Part shown: positions 26,847-36,925 of the stretch, piece by piece | Layout of the letters: every line of letters begins with the position of its first letter | How positions within the stretch are numbered: position 1 is the first letter of the stretch | Assembly (NCBI GenBank): GCA_965112735.1 | Contig: OZ218951.1 | Location: 3,534,001-3,598,000 of the forward strand | Direction of reading: 5' to 3' | Source: Phaeosaccion multiseriatum | Lineage: Eukaryota; Ochrophyta, other classes | Length of the DNA stretch: 64,000 nt | The notes under the pieces: generated by a model | The model's input: only the letters and a program-made list of their open reading frames with translations | Told to the model about the DNA's origin: nothing | Database searches by the model: none | Position numbers and translations under genes: made by a program

Positions 26847-27808
26847 GGAGGAGGAGGAGGAGGAGGAGGAGGAGGAGGAGGAGGAGGAGGAGGAGGAGGA
26901 GGAGGAGGAGGAGGAGGAGGAGGAGGAGGAGGAGGAGGGGGAGGAGGAGGAGGAGGAGGAGGGCTGCTGGGGATGGGTAGGGCGGGAGCGGAGGCATGTG
27001 ATTCGGCAAGCATACATGCGCGTGTTTAACTCAACTTTCTATCCCTCCCTCCCTCCCTCCCTCCCTCCCACCCTCCCCGGACCCCCGCCAGACACCCTGA
27101 GCCAGCCCGAGAACAAGCTCTTCATAATGGAGCTCTTCCTGCATGGAGCGGACGTTTCAAACCCCGTCAAGCCGTTTCATGTGTCGCAAAAGTGGGCGTA
27201 CCTTATCATGGAGGAGTTTTTTGCCCAAGGGGACAAGGAGAGAGAGGCAGATCTCCCCATTAGTCCCATGTGTGATAGAAACTCCGTCAACATTCCAATG
27301 CTGCAGGTGCGTGAGTGCGCGAGTGCGCGAGTGTGCGTGTGTGTGCGCGTGTGGAGTGAGGCTCTGAATGATTGAGCTTGTGCGCGAGTGTCGAGATCCT
27401 GGCGTGGGCAGCTTGACTTTTCCAGTCCTGCCCGAAGGGGTTTTGTCCTGTAGTTCCCGTCCCTTCACGCACGGGCAAGAGCGCTCGCTCGCTGACCTCT
27501 CTTCCTCTCTCTCGCTGTCTCTCCCTCGCTCTCGCTCTCGTCCTCTCTCTCTCTTCCTCTCTTCAACTCTCTCGCTCTCACCCCCCCCCCCTCTCTGTCT
27601 TCCTCTCTTTCCCCCCTTCTCACTTGTCTAGATGAACTTTCTGGAGTTTGTGGTGGCACCACTGTACATCCAGCTGGCCTGCCTCTTCCCTCCACTCGAC
27701 CCTCTGCTGGATACCCTACTGGAAAACCAAAAGGAGTGGGCAAGCAAGCGAGAGTACGACCTGAGGTGCGAGCCCAAACTCGACTGTCAAGTCAGGACAA
27801 TCGGTTGA
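20736..27808 (+). CDS. Voltage-sensor-like / HAMP-like / class I cyclic-nucleotide phosphodiesterase fusion
   Basis: Fourteen exons (20736-20935, 21129-21400, 21558-21874, 22053-22166, 22395-22905, 23072-23235, 23501-23728, 24543-24638, 25131-25226, 25581-25657, 25817-25907, 26183-26387, 27092-27306, 27632-27808) sum to 2,763 nt, 920 aa. Residues 68-190 look like a voltage sensor: S1 at 68-90; S2 with Phe112 and Glu115; S3 with Trp133 and Asp135; S4 with basic residues at 166, 169, 172, 176, 179, 182, 185 and 188. No pore helix follows. A membrane segment (about 273-293), a loop of about 95 residues, another membrane segment (about 389-409) and a HAMP-like helix (VERHVVEPVSRMLNSLK) lead to the catalytic domain. 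This has NNPYHNFLHAIDV (His643, His647), GHDIGHFGLNN (His683, Asp684), HNDVSPLENMH, HGADVSNPVKPF (Asp811) and the expected glutamine (862), so all metal ligands are present and it should hydrolyse cAMP and/or cGMP. The last codons depend on reading through a possible donor at 27764. Confidence 0.85.
23729..24542. repeat. CTCACACC minisatellite with higher-order structure in a phosphodiesterase intron
   Basis: Most of this intron (about 23,970-24,510) is the 8-mer CTCACACC. Variant blocks (CTCATACC, CACGCCCACACC, CTTGCC and TTTTGCC) recur in the same order about every 100-160 bp, giving at least four higher-order units. It lies between two in-frame coding exons, and the long open frames through it are repeat artefacts. 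Confidence 0.9.
24639..25130. repeat. GGGA/GA microsatellite intron
   Basis: The intron between two catalytic-domain exons holds a purine-only GGGA tract (about 24,650-24,890) and a short GA/GT tract (about 24,977-25,016). The motif varies in phase, so it is not a perfect array. Confidence 0.85.
26388..27091. repeat. GGA trinucleotide expansion with GTA core inside a phosphodiesterase intron
   Basis: About 520 bp (26,440-26,960) of nearly pure GGA, interrupted by a GTA array at about 26,736-26,802, sit between a donor after codon 790 and the acceptor at 27091. Because GGA lacks stop codons, long open frames run through it as poly-Gly, poly-Glu or poly-Arg. Removing the tract as an intron restores the phosphodiesterase frame exactly. 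Confidence 0.9.
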
Positions 27809-29160
27809 CTGTCGAGTTTGGGGCCATGCCTCTTCTGGGGGACCCTCGAGCTTGGGCTGACGTCAAGACTACTTACCCGCCTACGCCTCTCTTGTTTGCG
27901 ACAGTCGATGTGCAGAGTCAGGAACATTGGTGTCTCCTACCGGCTCTGTGCCTGAGTCATCCCCGGGGACTGATCAATGACCCCACCACCCGCCGCCCCC
28001 CCCCGTCCTGACCACCCCCCAATGTTCGTTCTATCAAAAGGAAATCCATGAAGCGAGGTCCTGAGGCGGACAATAGTGAGAGTGAGGAGCAAGTACTCAA
28101 CCTCGAGACTCGTATCAAGACCCTCGGGGCCAAGCTGCGCCCCCCCGCCGTGGACGCGTAGCACCAGCAGCAGTCGAGTACACGAGCGGCGCCGCTGCAG
28201 ACACAGAGCGCACAAAATGGACAGAAGAGAGAGAGAGCTAGTGCGGAGCTTGTAATCGACCCTCCTTGACTTGATGCGGAGCGAACGTGCCAAGGTATCA
28301 TGGACAGGAGCGAGCGAGCGGAGTGTATGCAGCAGACAGGGCGCCCCCCGCCCTTGCTTGCTCTCTTCGGCTCTCTCGCCCATCTAGGCGCGAATTGGTG
28401 AGCAAGGAAGGGCAGAAGCAAGAGCGTGCTGCTGCCTCTCGCCCCACTCTTGTGCTGCCTTCTGACTCCTGCCCCCCCTCATTCGCGCCTCAGACGCGAG
28501 TGGGTATGCAGGGCAGCTAGTACGAGCCATGGAGGAGGATGGCAATGGGGGGGGGGCGGGGGGGTTGGAGGCCATGTATGCTTGCTTGGAGAGACGCTCC
28601 ATGGTAGTGCAGCTTGCTCGGGGTAGCTAAGCCAACAGGACACGCAAGCGGCAATCGACACTGTCCACACAGAAGGAAGGAACCCTCTACAGGTGGTGGA
28701 CAGTCGGACAATCGAACAATCGAACAGTAGAGTAGACACACATGCTCAATCAAGCTCACAAGGGGGCAGGGAAAGACTCAGCACTGGACCGGTGAGGCCC
28801 CCACCTGACCCCGTCCTAGGACCCTGCCAGCCTCGGGCCCGGTGCCTCACTCGAAGTGGTGTGGTTCGGGTCGAGATGAGAGAGCCGTGCGGAGGGGCGA
28901 GGTTTGAAATGGTCAGCCTCTTTCCATCATGTACATGAATACACCTGAGACACACGCTTTGCATTATTATGTACATTGTGCACACATAAAGGACATTAAA
29001 ACACGCATGAGCCCCCTCGTTCCGCTATGTACATTCCGTCACGTACATTCCGTTCTGTACATTCTGAGTATTCCTACGATGCCATGTCCCCACTTTCCTA
29101 CCTGCCCACCTCCCTTTTCTATCTCCCCACCCACCCACCCACCTAGCTATTCGTGGCTGC
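27809..29160. other. Convergent intergenic region with TGTACAT cluster
   Basis: No gene recognised. It lies between the stop codons of the phosphodiesterase (+) and Dicer (-) genes. The first 200 bp might hold an extra phosphodiesterase exon if the donor-like site at 27764 is used. At 28,925-29,065 the heptamer TGTACAT, or a one-base variant, occurs five times. Confidence 0.5.
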
Positions 29161-32100
29161 CTAGGCCTGCAGGCTCTTGAGCTCTCCGGCCAAGCACGTC
29201 TCTAAGCGTTGTAGGTCCATCCCCTGCTCACGCGGCAGCGCGCACCGAAGCTTCTCCAAGGGGGTCATCCCATTCTGCAGAGGCGGGTCGTCCTCACGGC
29301 TGCTGCTGCTGGTGCTGTTGCTGCTGCTGTTGCTGCTGCTGTTGTTGGTTCTGCGGTCGAGGCCGAAACCAACTTCGACGTCGACATTGGTATCGAGGGC
29401 GTGCTTTTCTAGCTTGGGCCAAAAGAGCCTGCTCAACACCTCCATCCGGAAACCGCAGTCAATCCACACCGCTCCCATCAACGCTTCCACGACGTCGGCG
29501 AGATGCTTGGGCACTTGCGGCAAATGCTCAAACTCTGCCGTGCCCCCCCCCTGCAACTGCTCGAGGTAGGTATTCATACCGCTCATCACAGATGCGTCGG
29601 CGCGAATGTACCGCTGCAGCTCCAGCCACTCTACCCCAACCTCGGCCAGGGTAGAGTTACTCACACAAGCACTCTCCTTGACGGTCATGAGGTGGGGGTT
29701 GAGGGCCTTGTACCGCTCGGGGCGGGTGAAGAGATGCACCACTACGAGGTAGGACAAGAGGGCGTCGCCGAGAAACTCCATGCGCTGGTAGTCCTGCACC
29801 TGTTGAGGGGAATGATGGAAAGCAGCCCAGCAGCGTAAGCCTACTTGCTTGCTTCTCCCTCCTTGCGCGCGCGTGTGTATGTACGCGTGTGTGTGGGACA
29901 CTTGTAACTGACTCATCACCACCCACCTTCACAACGCCTCCACCATCTCCGCCGCCGCCGCCGCCGCAGGTCTTCCAAGTGGGTCGATGGACGGTAAAGG
30001 AGCTGTGAGTCACAGCTTGCAAGAGGAGCCACTTGTTTCGGAAGGAGTAGCCCAGCGCTCTCTCCAGAGGCTCGAGGCTTGCCGTCTCCTCGACGTGCGG
30101 GGCTGTGGAGGCAAAGTCCTCAGGAATGAGGGCTCCAGGCGGCAGGGCCATCAGCTGCTGTGCCCACTCCTCCCCTCCCTTGAGCGGCCACGATGCCTTT
30201 CCAGTGGCCACGGGGCGCGACAGCGAAGAAGAGGAGGAGGAGGAGGCGGAGGAGGGGGCGGATGGGGAGTTGAAACCTGCCACAACGGGCATGTCCAGCC
30301 ATCGCAGCACCGCCTGTGGGCCCGCCTCTCCGCTCTGCATGACGCAGACTCCAAGCAAGGCCTCCACGGTGTCCGCCACGCCCTTCCACCGAACCACAGT
30401 CTCTTGCCGAGGAGGGCCAATGCCCGAGGGCCTCCATACATCAAAGGGGCAGCCCAGTAAGCTGGGAGTGGGGTGGATGAAGCGCTGCAGGGAGCGGCGT
30501 TTGGCGTCTCGGCACAAGCGCGCATTGCAGACAACATTCTGCCGATACTGCGGAAGGACGGAAGGAAGGGGTGGACACATCGTACAGGGGCAAGAGGAAG
30601 GTGTGTGGACACATGGGGGAGAGGGGAGAGAGGAGAAGAGAAGGGAGAACGGGATATGAAAGAAAGAGCGTGAGAACCGCAGCCCCTCCCCACCTTACAA
30701 AACACCCCTCGAGTCAGTTCCGGCAGTCAGGCAGTCAGTCAGTCAGTCCAGCGAGTCCAGCGAGTCCAGTCAGTCAGCCCAGTCAGTCACTCAGCCCGGT
30801 CAGTCCAGTGAGTCCAGTGAGTCCAGTGAGTCCAGTCAGTCAGTGAGTCCAGTGAGTCCAGTCAGTCAGTCAGTTAGTCAGTCAGTCAGTCAGTCAGTCA
30901 GTCAGTCAGTCAGCCCAGTCAGTCACTCAGCCCGGTCAGTCAGTCAGTCAGTCAGTCAGTCAGTCCAGTGAGTCCAGTGAGTCCAGTGAGTCCAGTGAGT
31001 CAGTCAGTCAGTCAGTCAGTCAGTCAGTCAGTCCAGTGAGTCCAGTGAGTCCAGTGAGTCAGTCAGTCAGTCAGTCAGTCAGTCAGTCCAGTCAGTCCAG
31101 TCAGTCCAGTGAGTCCAGTGAGTCCAGTGAGTCAGTCAGTCGGTCAGTCAGTCAGTCACTCACTCACTCACTCACTCAGTCCAGTCAGTCCAGTCAGTCA
31201 GTCAGTCAGTCACCCAAGCAATCAGTCAGTCAGTGCAGTGCAGTCAGTCCAGTGAGTCAGCTCAGTCAGTCAGCCAGCCAGTCAGCCCAGTGAGTCAGTC
31301 AGTCAGTCAGTCAGTCACCTTGGTCATTGCCCCCTCCTCCAGCAGCGCGGGCCTCGACTGATACATGAGCACAGTGTAGTAGAGCTTCAGCCACGCGTCC
31401 CCTAGGGTCTCGAGCCGCTCGTTGGCAGGCCGCCGGAGTCCCTCCTCCCACTGCCCCACCGGAATTGTTGCAAGCGGCTTCTCGACGAGGCCGGTGCTAC
31501 CGGGTACGTGAGGGAAATAGCGCGATATGTCTTGACCCAGCTTGGCGGCCAGCAGCCACCTCTCGAGCCGAAACAGCAGGGGCAGCAGCTCTCGGCAGGC
31601 CAGCAGGAGGCGCTTGGAGGGCGTGCGGAGGGGAGTGCAAAGGCTCGGGACCATAAGGTCTGTGTCTGGGCACCGCGCTGGGCTGGCCTGCGTTCCACCC
31701 GCCATACCCCCGCCCCCCTCGTCCTCCTCCTTCTCCTCCTCCTCCTCCTCCTCGTCGTCGTCGTCGTCGTCGTCTCCGAATGTCTCCTTCCCAAGCAGAG
31801 GAGCGTACACGGCTCTGAACACGTGGCTCGCCTGCACCACGCGCCTACCCAGAAACAGCGGCTCGTCCCGGTCGGCCCCTGACACTGCCGCGGTCATGCT
31901 GTGGTTGCTGGCGTCCCCTCCGCGATGCACCACACATGCCCGTGGCTCTTTGCTGTCCCCGACCTTGCTGCTTCTGGGCGTGAGCCCCACCCGCTCCATC
32001 CCGATCCCAAACTTGCCGTCCGCCCTGCTCGCCTCAAGGTACTCCCCCAGCGTCAGAGAGTGGGGTAGCGTGTCCAACTCAAACACCCGGTAGCGCGTGC

Positions 32101-35100
32101 GCCCCACTCGAGCCTTGACGAGCAAGCCCTCCTGCAGATTGCCGCCCCTGAGGCTGAGGACGTCTGCGGCTGTCGCTTGTGCTGTGCCTTGTGCTGTAGG
32201 AGGAGTCGCCAGTAGCCGTGTGACGATATCCCAGGCAACGGTCGCCTTCTTGCCCGCAACCAGCGGGACGGCCATGAGCGTGACTGCGCTGCTCTCCTCC
32301 TCCTCCTCCTGCTCCTCACCACCAGCAAGGGGCCCACTGCCGTGATGGTCTAGCGCCTCCGTGCAGAGCACTCGATGGCACTGCAGGAGCTGTCGGAGCT
32401 GCTCCGCGGTGAGTTGCGACTTGCGCTCGCCCACAATGCCGAGGTGAGTCTTGGCGGCCTCGTCCAGAGGGAGGTGGTTCGCCACCACCAGCCCCACGAG
32501 CAGGCAGGAGGAGAAGGAGGGAGAGGGAGGAGACGATGACGACGACGAGGATGCTGGGCAGGACGCTCCAGGAAAGGCTACTGCTGCCGCTCCGTACTGG
32601 TACACGGTGACCTGCAGGCCTTTCTTCTGTCTCTTGGGGGCAGGGGGGGAGCAGGAGGAGGGGGCCGCTCCTCGCCCCATGTCCAGCGACCCCAGGAGGC
32701 CGAGGCTGGTGCCGTCAGGGCGGGGAAGGGGCACTGGCCTTTGTGACTCTTGATCGTCTTTGAGGGTCGCGTCGTACCCGGGGAGGGACGTCAGCTCCAC
32801 CCTCTCCGTAACACTCACGGGCACGAGCTTGTCGCTCAGGTAGCCCGCTTGGTGCAGCTCCGCGCATGCGATCACTGCAGCCACTGCTCGGGCTTCAGCC
32901 TTTTTGTCGCACACCGGAAAGACGAAATCCGCCCCCAGCACATTTTGTGCTTGCTGCTGCCCCCCCCCTCCTGTGCTGCCCCCCTCCCTCCCCCTCAAGA
33001 TTCTCTCCCGGATGAAGTTGGGATACTTGACCTCGGCCTCGAAGGGAAACACCATGCTGGGCCACCCAAAGCGAGGGAGCAGCGACGAATCGATGCTTTG
33101 CAGGGTGTCGTTGAGCAGAGACACGGAAATGTCCGGGTCCAAGGTGGCGTCCTTCCCGATACGAATCTAAGAGGGAGGACAAAGGGGAGCCCAAAGATGA
33201 TTGTTCAAGCACCACGGAAATCCACCCAATCCACCCACCCACCCACCCACCCACCTTGAGGTGCGGGAACTTGTCCTTGAGGGGCGTGGTGGTGTCGAGC
33301 TTCTCAAAGTCCAGGTCGTTGCGGCGGATCAGCTCGGCGTCTAACAAGAGGCCATCCACGCGATCGCGCTCCTGTGCCCACTCGTCTTTAGGAACCATGA
33401 CAATGTAACGCCCGCCTTTGCGACGAACGCGGCCTCTGCTCAGGGGAGGGGGGGTGGGGCATGAGGGGGCATTTTCGTCTGCTTCGTGGTACTTGATTCG
33501 TCGCAAAAAAGCCGAGAGACCAAAAGACCAACTACCTACCCGCCCACCTGGTGTGCATGAGCTTTCTGGCGGACTGGATTGCGTCGAACGACACACAGAG
33601 GCTGCACTCTGGCACGTCAATTCCCTCCGCACACGCATCCGTGGTCACGAGCACCCGGACATGTCCTTCGCGGAAGGCTCGGAGCACTGCTCCTCCTCTG
33701 TTCCCTGCGGTGTCGCACTCGAGCTGTTGGCTGCTATCATCCTCCTGATGCCTGCTGGATGCGACTAAGCCTGTCTTTCCCTGGCCCATGATGAAGCCAC
33801 ACAGCACGCCGTCTCTTGTCTTGCCCTCGTTCAATGCGTGCTGCAGTACGTGGCATAGACCTATGGCAGTGTCCCTTCGCTGCACAAACACCATGCATCG
33901 GAAGGAGCCCAATGAAGCATCCCCTCGTCTGCACCTCTCGTCCTCGTTGCTGCCTTGTCGTCTGTGCTCGAGCCTCGATGAGTGCATCGCGTCCTGAAGA
34001 GTCTCCACCAAGGCAATCAGCTTGTGAGAGGCGCTGGCCATGATAAGAGGAGGGCTCGATACGCCCCCCCGTCCTGTGAGCACCAAGTGCTCCAACCATC
34101 GAATGAATCCCGAGATGCGCTTGAAGAGCGTGGGGTTGATGAAATGCATGAGCACATTCTGGTGCCCCTCGTACAGGTCCTGCATGAGCAGGGTAAGGTG
34201 CCGGACCGCCCCCCACAGACCCAGCTCGTCGTAGCTGCGCAGCACGGTGGGGAGACACGTCCGTTCGGCGTCTCGGGCCACGCTACCGTACACATGGGGC
34301 GACAGAGCGAGTCGGGCAAGCTGCTCCAGCAAGCCCCTCCTCGCAGTCCACCTCTCGCTGTCTCCTGCCCGCCCGCCCGATGCATACTCCACATACTGCA
34401 GCGGCGCCACGGCCGCAAAGGATTTGATGATTTGGTGGTCGGCGTCGCACACTGACATGACAGAAGGGGTTTCAGTTATTTCAGTTCCAACTCCCTACAC
34501 ACGCAACCACGCACGCACCATAAGCGACGCAGCTCAGGGCGCGCACGCACTCAGGAGTAGGGGAGGCCGTCATGCCGAAGACGCGGGGTGTCTCCATGCC
34601 TTGGCAAGCGCAACACAACACGGATGGAGAGGATGGCGGCACATTACCACATTGTCAGCGCAAAACCCTAGGTGATGAGAGCCCCACAGTACCTTTGGAT
34701 CGCAGGTCTGACAGCACGGAGCCAAGCTTTGCGTAGGGGTGCTTCTTTCTTGCCTGGTGGCACTCGTCAAAGATGAGGAGGCCAACGTCAGCCATACTCA
34801 GGATATGGTCCCCCCCACTGTGCACGAGCTTGAGGAAGGTACCAGGAGTCACGACCATGACGTCGCACTCCAGAAGCTCTGCCTTCCACTTGGCGGCGTT
34901 CCAGGTGTCCAGCTCGCGCCCCACCAAGTCTCTGAGAAGGCGAGGCAGGCAGAGGTTGGCGGTGTGGGGCGGACCGGCAAGCAATGTGCTCTTACTTGGT
35001 CGGGATGCGCGTCTTTTCGAAGACTCTGCTGGCCTGCTGCTTGACAAGCTCCTGCGTGGGCGCAAGAAAGACGCACCATCTGCGCCCGCCCCCGACCTGC

Positions 35101-35551
35101 CGCTCCGCGTGGGGATGTGAGCGAAAAAAGTCCTGAATCAGCAAAATTGCCACCTGAAGGAGACAAGAGAGAGACATGTGGGAGAGAGGAGGGGGAGAGA
35201 GCGCGACAAGGACTCTTACCAAGGTCTTCCCAACACCCGTGTCTCCAACCTGAGGGGGGGGGAGCAGCAGCAACAAAATCAGATGAGGCAGAGCTCAAGG
35301 CGAAAGAGGAGAGACAGTGTAATACGTTACCATGACGACATTCTGGGTTCGCGCAAGTTCGAAGGCCTCGTCCTGGTAGAACCTTGTCTCCATTGGGGGG
35401 AACAAAACGTGTTATATTTGTAGGGTGGGGGGGGCGCTGAAATTCACGTGTTGGACATCCGGTGGCTCACAGGTAGGTTGGCATGGCTGTTGATGAGAGC
35501 GATGGCGTTTAGGGGGTTGGTCAGAACCTGCTCCTCCTCCTCCTCCTCCAT
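29161..35551 (-). CDS. Dicer-type ribonuclease III with helicase domain
   Basis: Eleven exons (35551-35471, 35387-35331, 35249-35220, 35153-34996, 34931-34693, 34599-34519, 34451-33548, 33435-33255, 33166-31319, 30547-29927, 29799-29161) sum to 4,839 nt, 1,612 aa. Dicers cut long double-stranded RNA into small RNAs. Domain order: helicase with motif I GDTGVGKT (residues 48-55), DECH box (164-167), FGMTASP and helicase-C TTDACAEGIDVP (about 485-496); a GRVRRKGGRYIVMV segment typical of Dicer helicase ends; a dimerisation-like domain (AVIACAELHQAGYLSDKLV); a PAZ-like stretch around YRVFELDTLPHSLTLGEYLE; RNase IIIa with ERLETLGDAWLK (Glu1163, Asp1167) and KGVADTVEALLG; RNase IIIb with RMEFLGDALLSYL and ADVVEALMGAVW. 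Acidic catalytic residues are present in both RNase III domains. The 27-codon first exon starts with a poly-Glu run, and the start is less secure than the rest. Confidence 0.9.
30548..31318. repeat. GTCA tetranucleotide repeats in Dicer intron
   Basis: The 771-nt intron between the RNase IIIa signature exon and the next exon contains about 600 bp of CAGT repeats (30,722-31,317) with interspersed CCAGTGAGT units. One strand reads almost without stop codons, which makes a spurious serine-rich open frame. Confidence 0.88.
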
Positions 35552-36925
35552 TGGCAGGAACAGAAGAGGACTCGCAGCAGTGGTCCTGCTACTCTACTGG
35601 GGGAAGTGACAAGTCGAGGGTGGCGTCTACTCTGGAGCGCGCACGGCGGGAGGGCATCAAGCCCAATGTGTTACTGTATGAGTGCTGCGATTATTACCGC
35701 GATTGGGAAGTGCGGCCGGTGGAAGGGCGCTTTGAGACTTCTGGCTGAGATGAAGGCAGAAGAACAACGCCACCATTACCGCGTACATTGGGTTTACTGA
35801 GGGAGATGAAGGCAGAAGGACTCGCTCCAGACGCAATCAGCTACAGCTCCACCATTGACGCATGCGCCAAAGCCAACCAACACGTGGAGGCCTTGGGTTT
35901 ACTGTTTACTGAGGGAGATGAAGGCACAAGGAGTCGCCCCCAATGCAATCAGCTACAAGGCCAGCCAATACGTGGAGGCATTGGGTTTACTGAGGGAGAT
36001 GAAGGCAGAAGGACTCGCCCCCAATGCAATCAGCGCCAAAGCCAACCAACACGTGGAGGCCTTGGGTTTACTGAGGGAGATGAAGGCACAAGGACTCGCC
36101 CCCAATGCAATCAGCGCCAGGGCCAGCCAACATGTGGAGGCCTTGGGTTTACTGAGGGAGATGAAGGCAGAAGGACTCGCTCCAGACGTAATCAGCTACA
36201 GCTCCACCATTAACGCATGCGCCACAGCCAACCAACACGTGGAGGCATTGGGTTTACTGAGGGAGATGAAGGCAGAAGGACTCGCCCCCCAATGCAATCA
36301 GCTTCAGCTCCACCATTGACACATGCGCCAAAGCCAACCAACACGTGGAGGCCTTGAGTTTACTGAGGGAGATGACGGCAGAAGGACTCGCCCCCCAATG
36401 CAATCAGCTACAGCTCCACCATTAACGCATGCGCTAGGGCCAGCCAACATGTGGAGGCATTGGGTTTACTGAGGGAGATGAAGGCATAAGGACTTGCCCC
36501 CCAATGCAATCAGCTTCAGCTCCACCATTGACACATGCGCCAAAGCCAACCAACACGTGGAGGCCTTGAGTTTACTGAGGGAGATGACGGCAGAAGGACT
36601 GCGCCACCATTGACGCTCTGCAGGAGGGCGGCGACGAGGAGGCTGCTGACGACCTGTACGCAGAGGCCGTATGGCAAGGGGTCTTGAATCACTGGAAGAA
36701 AGGACTTGCACAACTTCACCAGGGGCACGAGCAAGGCAGCGCTTCGTCACGTGCTCTCAGAGGCGAAGCCGGGGGCTGAGATCAAGGTCGTCACAGGCCG
36801 AGGCCGACGCAGCCCGTGGTGCTAGCCTACTTGCAGGAGAGGCCGGGCGTTGACGTGTGGGAAGACAGACACAACCCGGGGATGGTGGTGATGCGGGTCG
36901 GTGGAGGAGGGCAGTATATCATAGG
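35552..36925 (+). pseudogene. Degenerate PPR-Smr gene
   Basis: Tandem repeats of about 105 bp encode pentatricopeptide (PPR) helices such as LLREMKAEGLAPDAISYSST; repeat starts fall near 35787, 35895, 35980, 36063, 36146, 36249, 36355, 36462 and 36567. Such proteins bind organelle RNA. Upstream, two offset frames carry a PPR unit (LERARREGIKPNVLLYECC, then CGRWKGALRLLAEMKAE). Downstream, around 36700-36925, DLHNFTRGTSKAALRHVLSE, VVTGRGRRS, VLAYLQERPGVDVW and NPGMVVM match an Smr endonuclease-like domain, though stops and frame changes separate the pieces. Several repeats are shortened to about 83 bp or shifted by one base (an extra C in the CGCCCCCCAA units), so no single frame reads through. 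No introns were seen. It starts directly against the Dicer start codon, suggesting 5' truncation. Confidence 0.75.

Noticed and set aside
26183-26980. Long plus-strand frames extending a phosphodiesterase exon into poly-Arg, poly-Gly and poly-Glu
   Set aside because: All three frames stay open because GGA/GTA repeats lack plus-strand stops. A donor at 26,388 and an acceptor at 27,091 restore the catalytic frame.
30571-31293. Serine-rich open frames in the Dicer intron
   Set aside because: Caused by GTCA repeats. The exons on either side join in frame when the intron is removed.
35787-36600. CRISPR-like regular repeats
   Set aside because: The 105-bp period encodes PPR helices, the units are contiguous without unique spacers, and the genome is eukaryotic.
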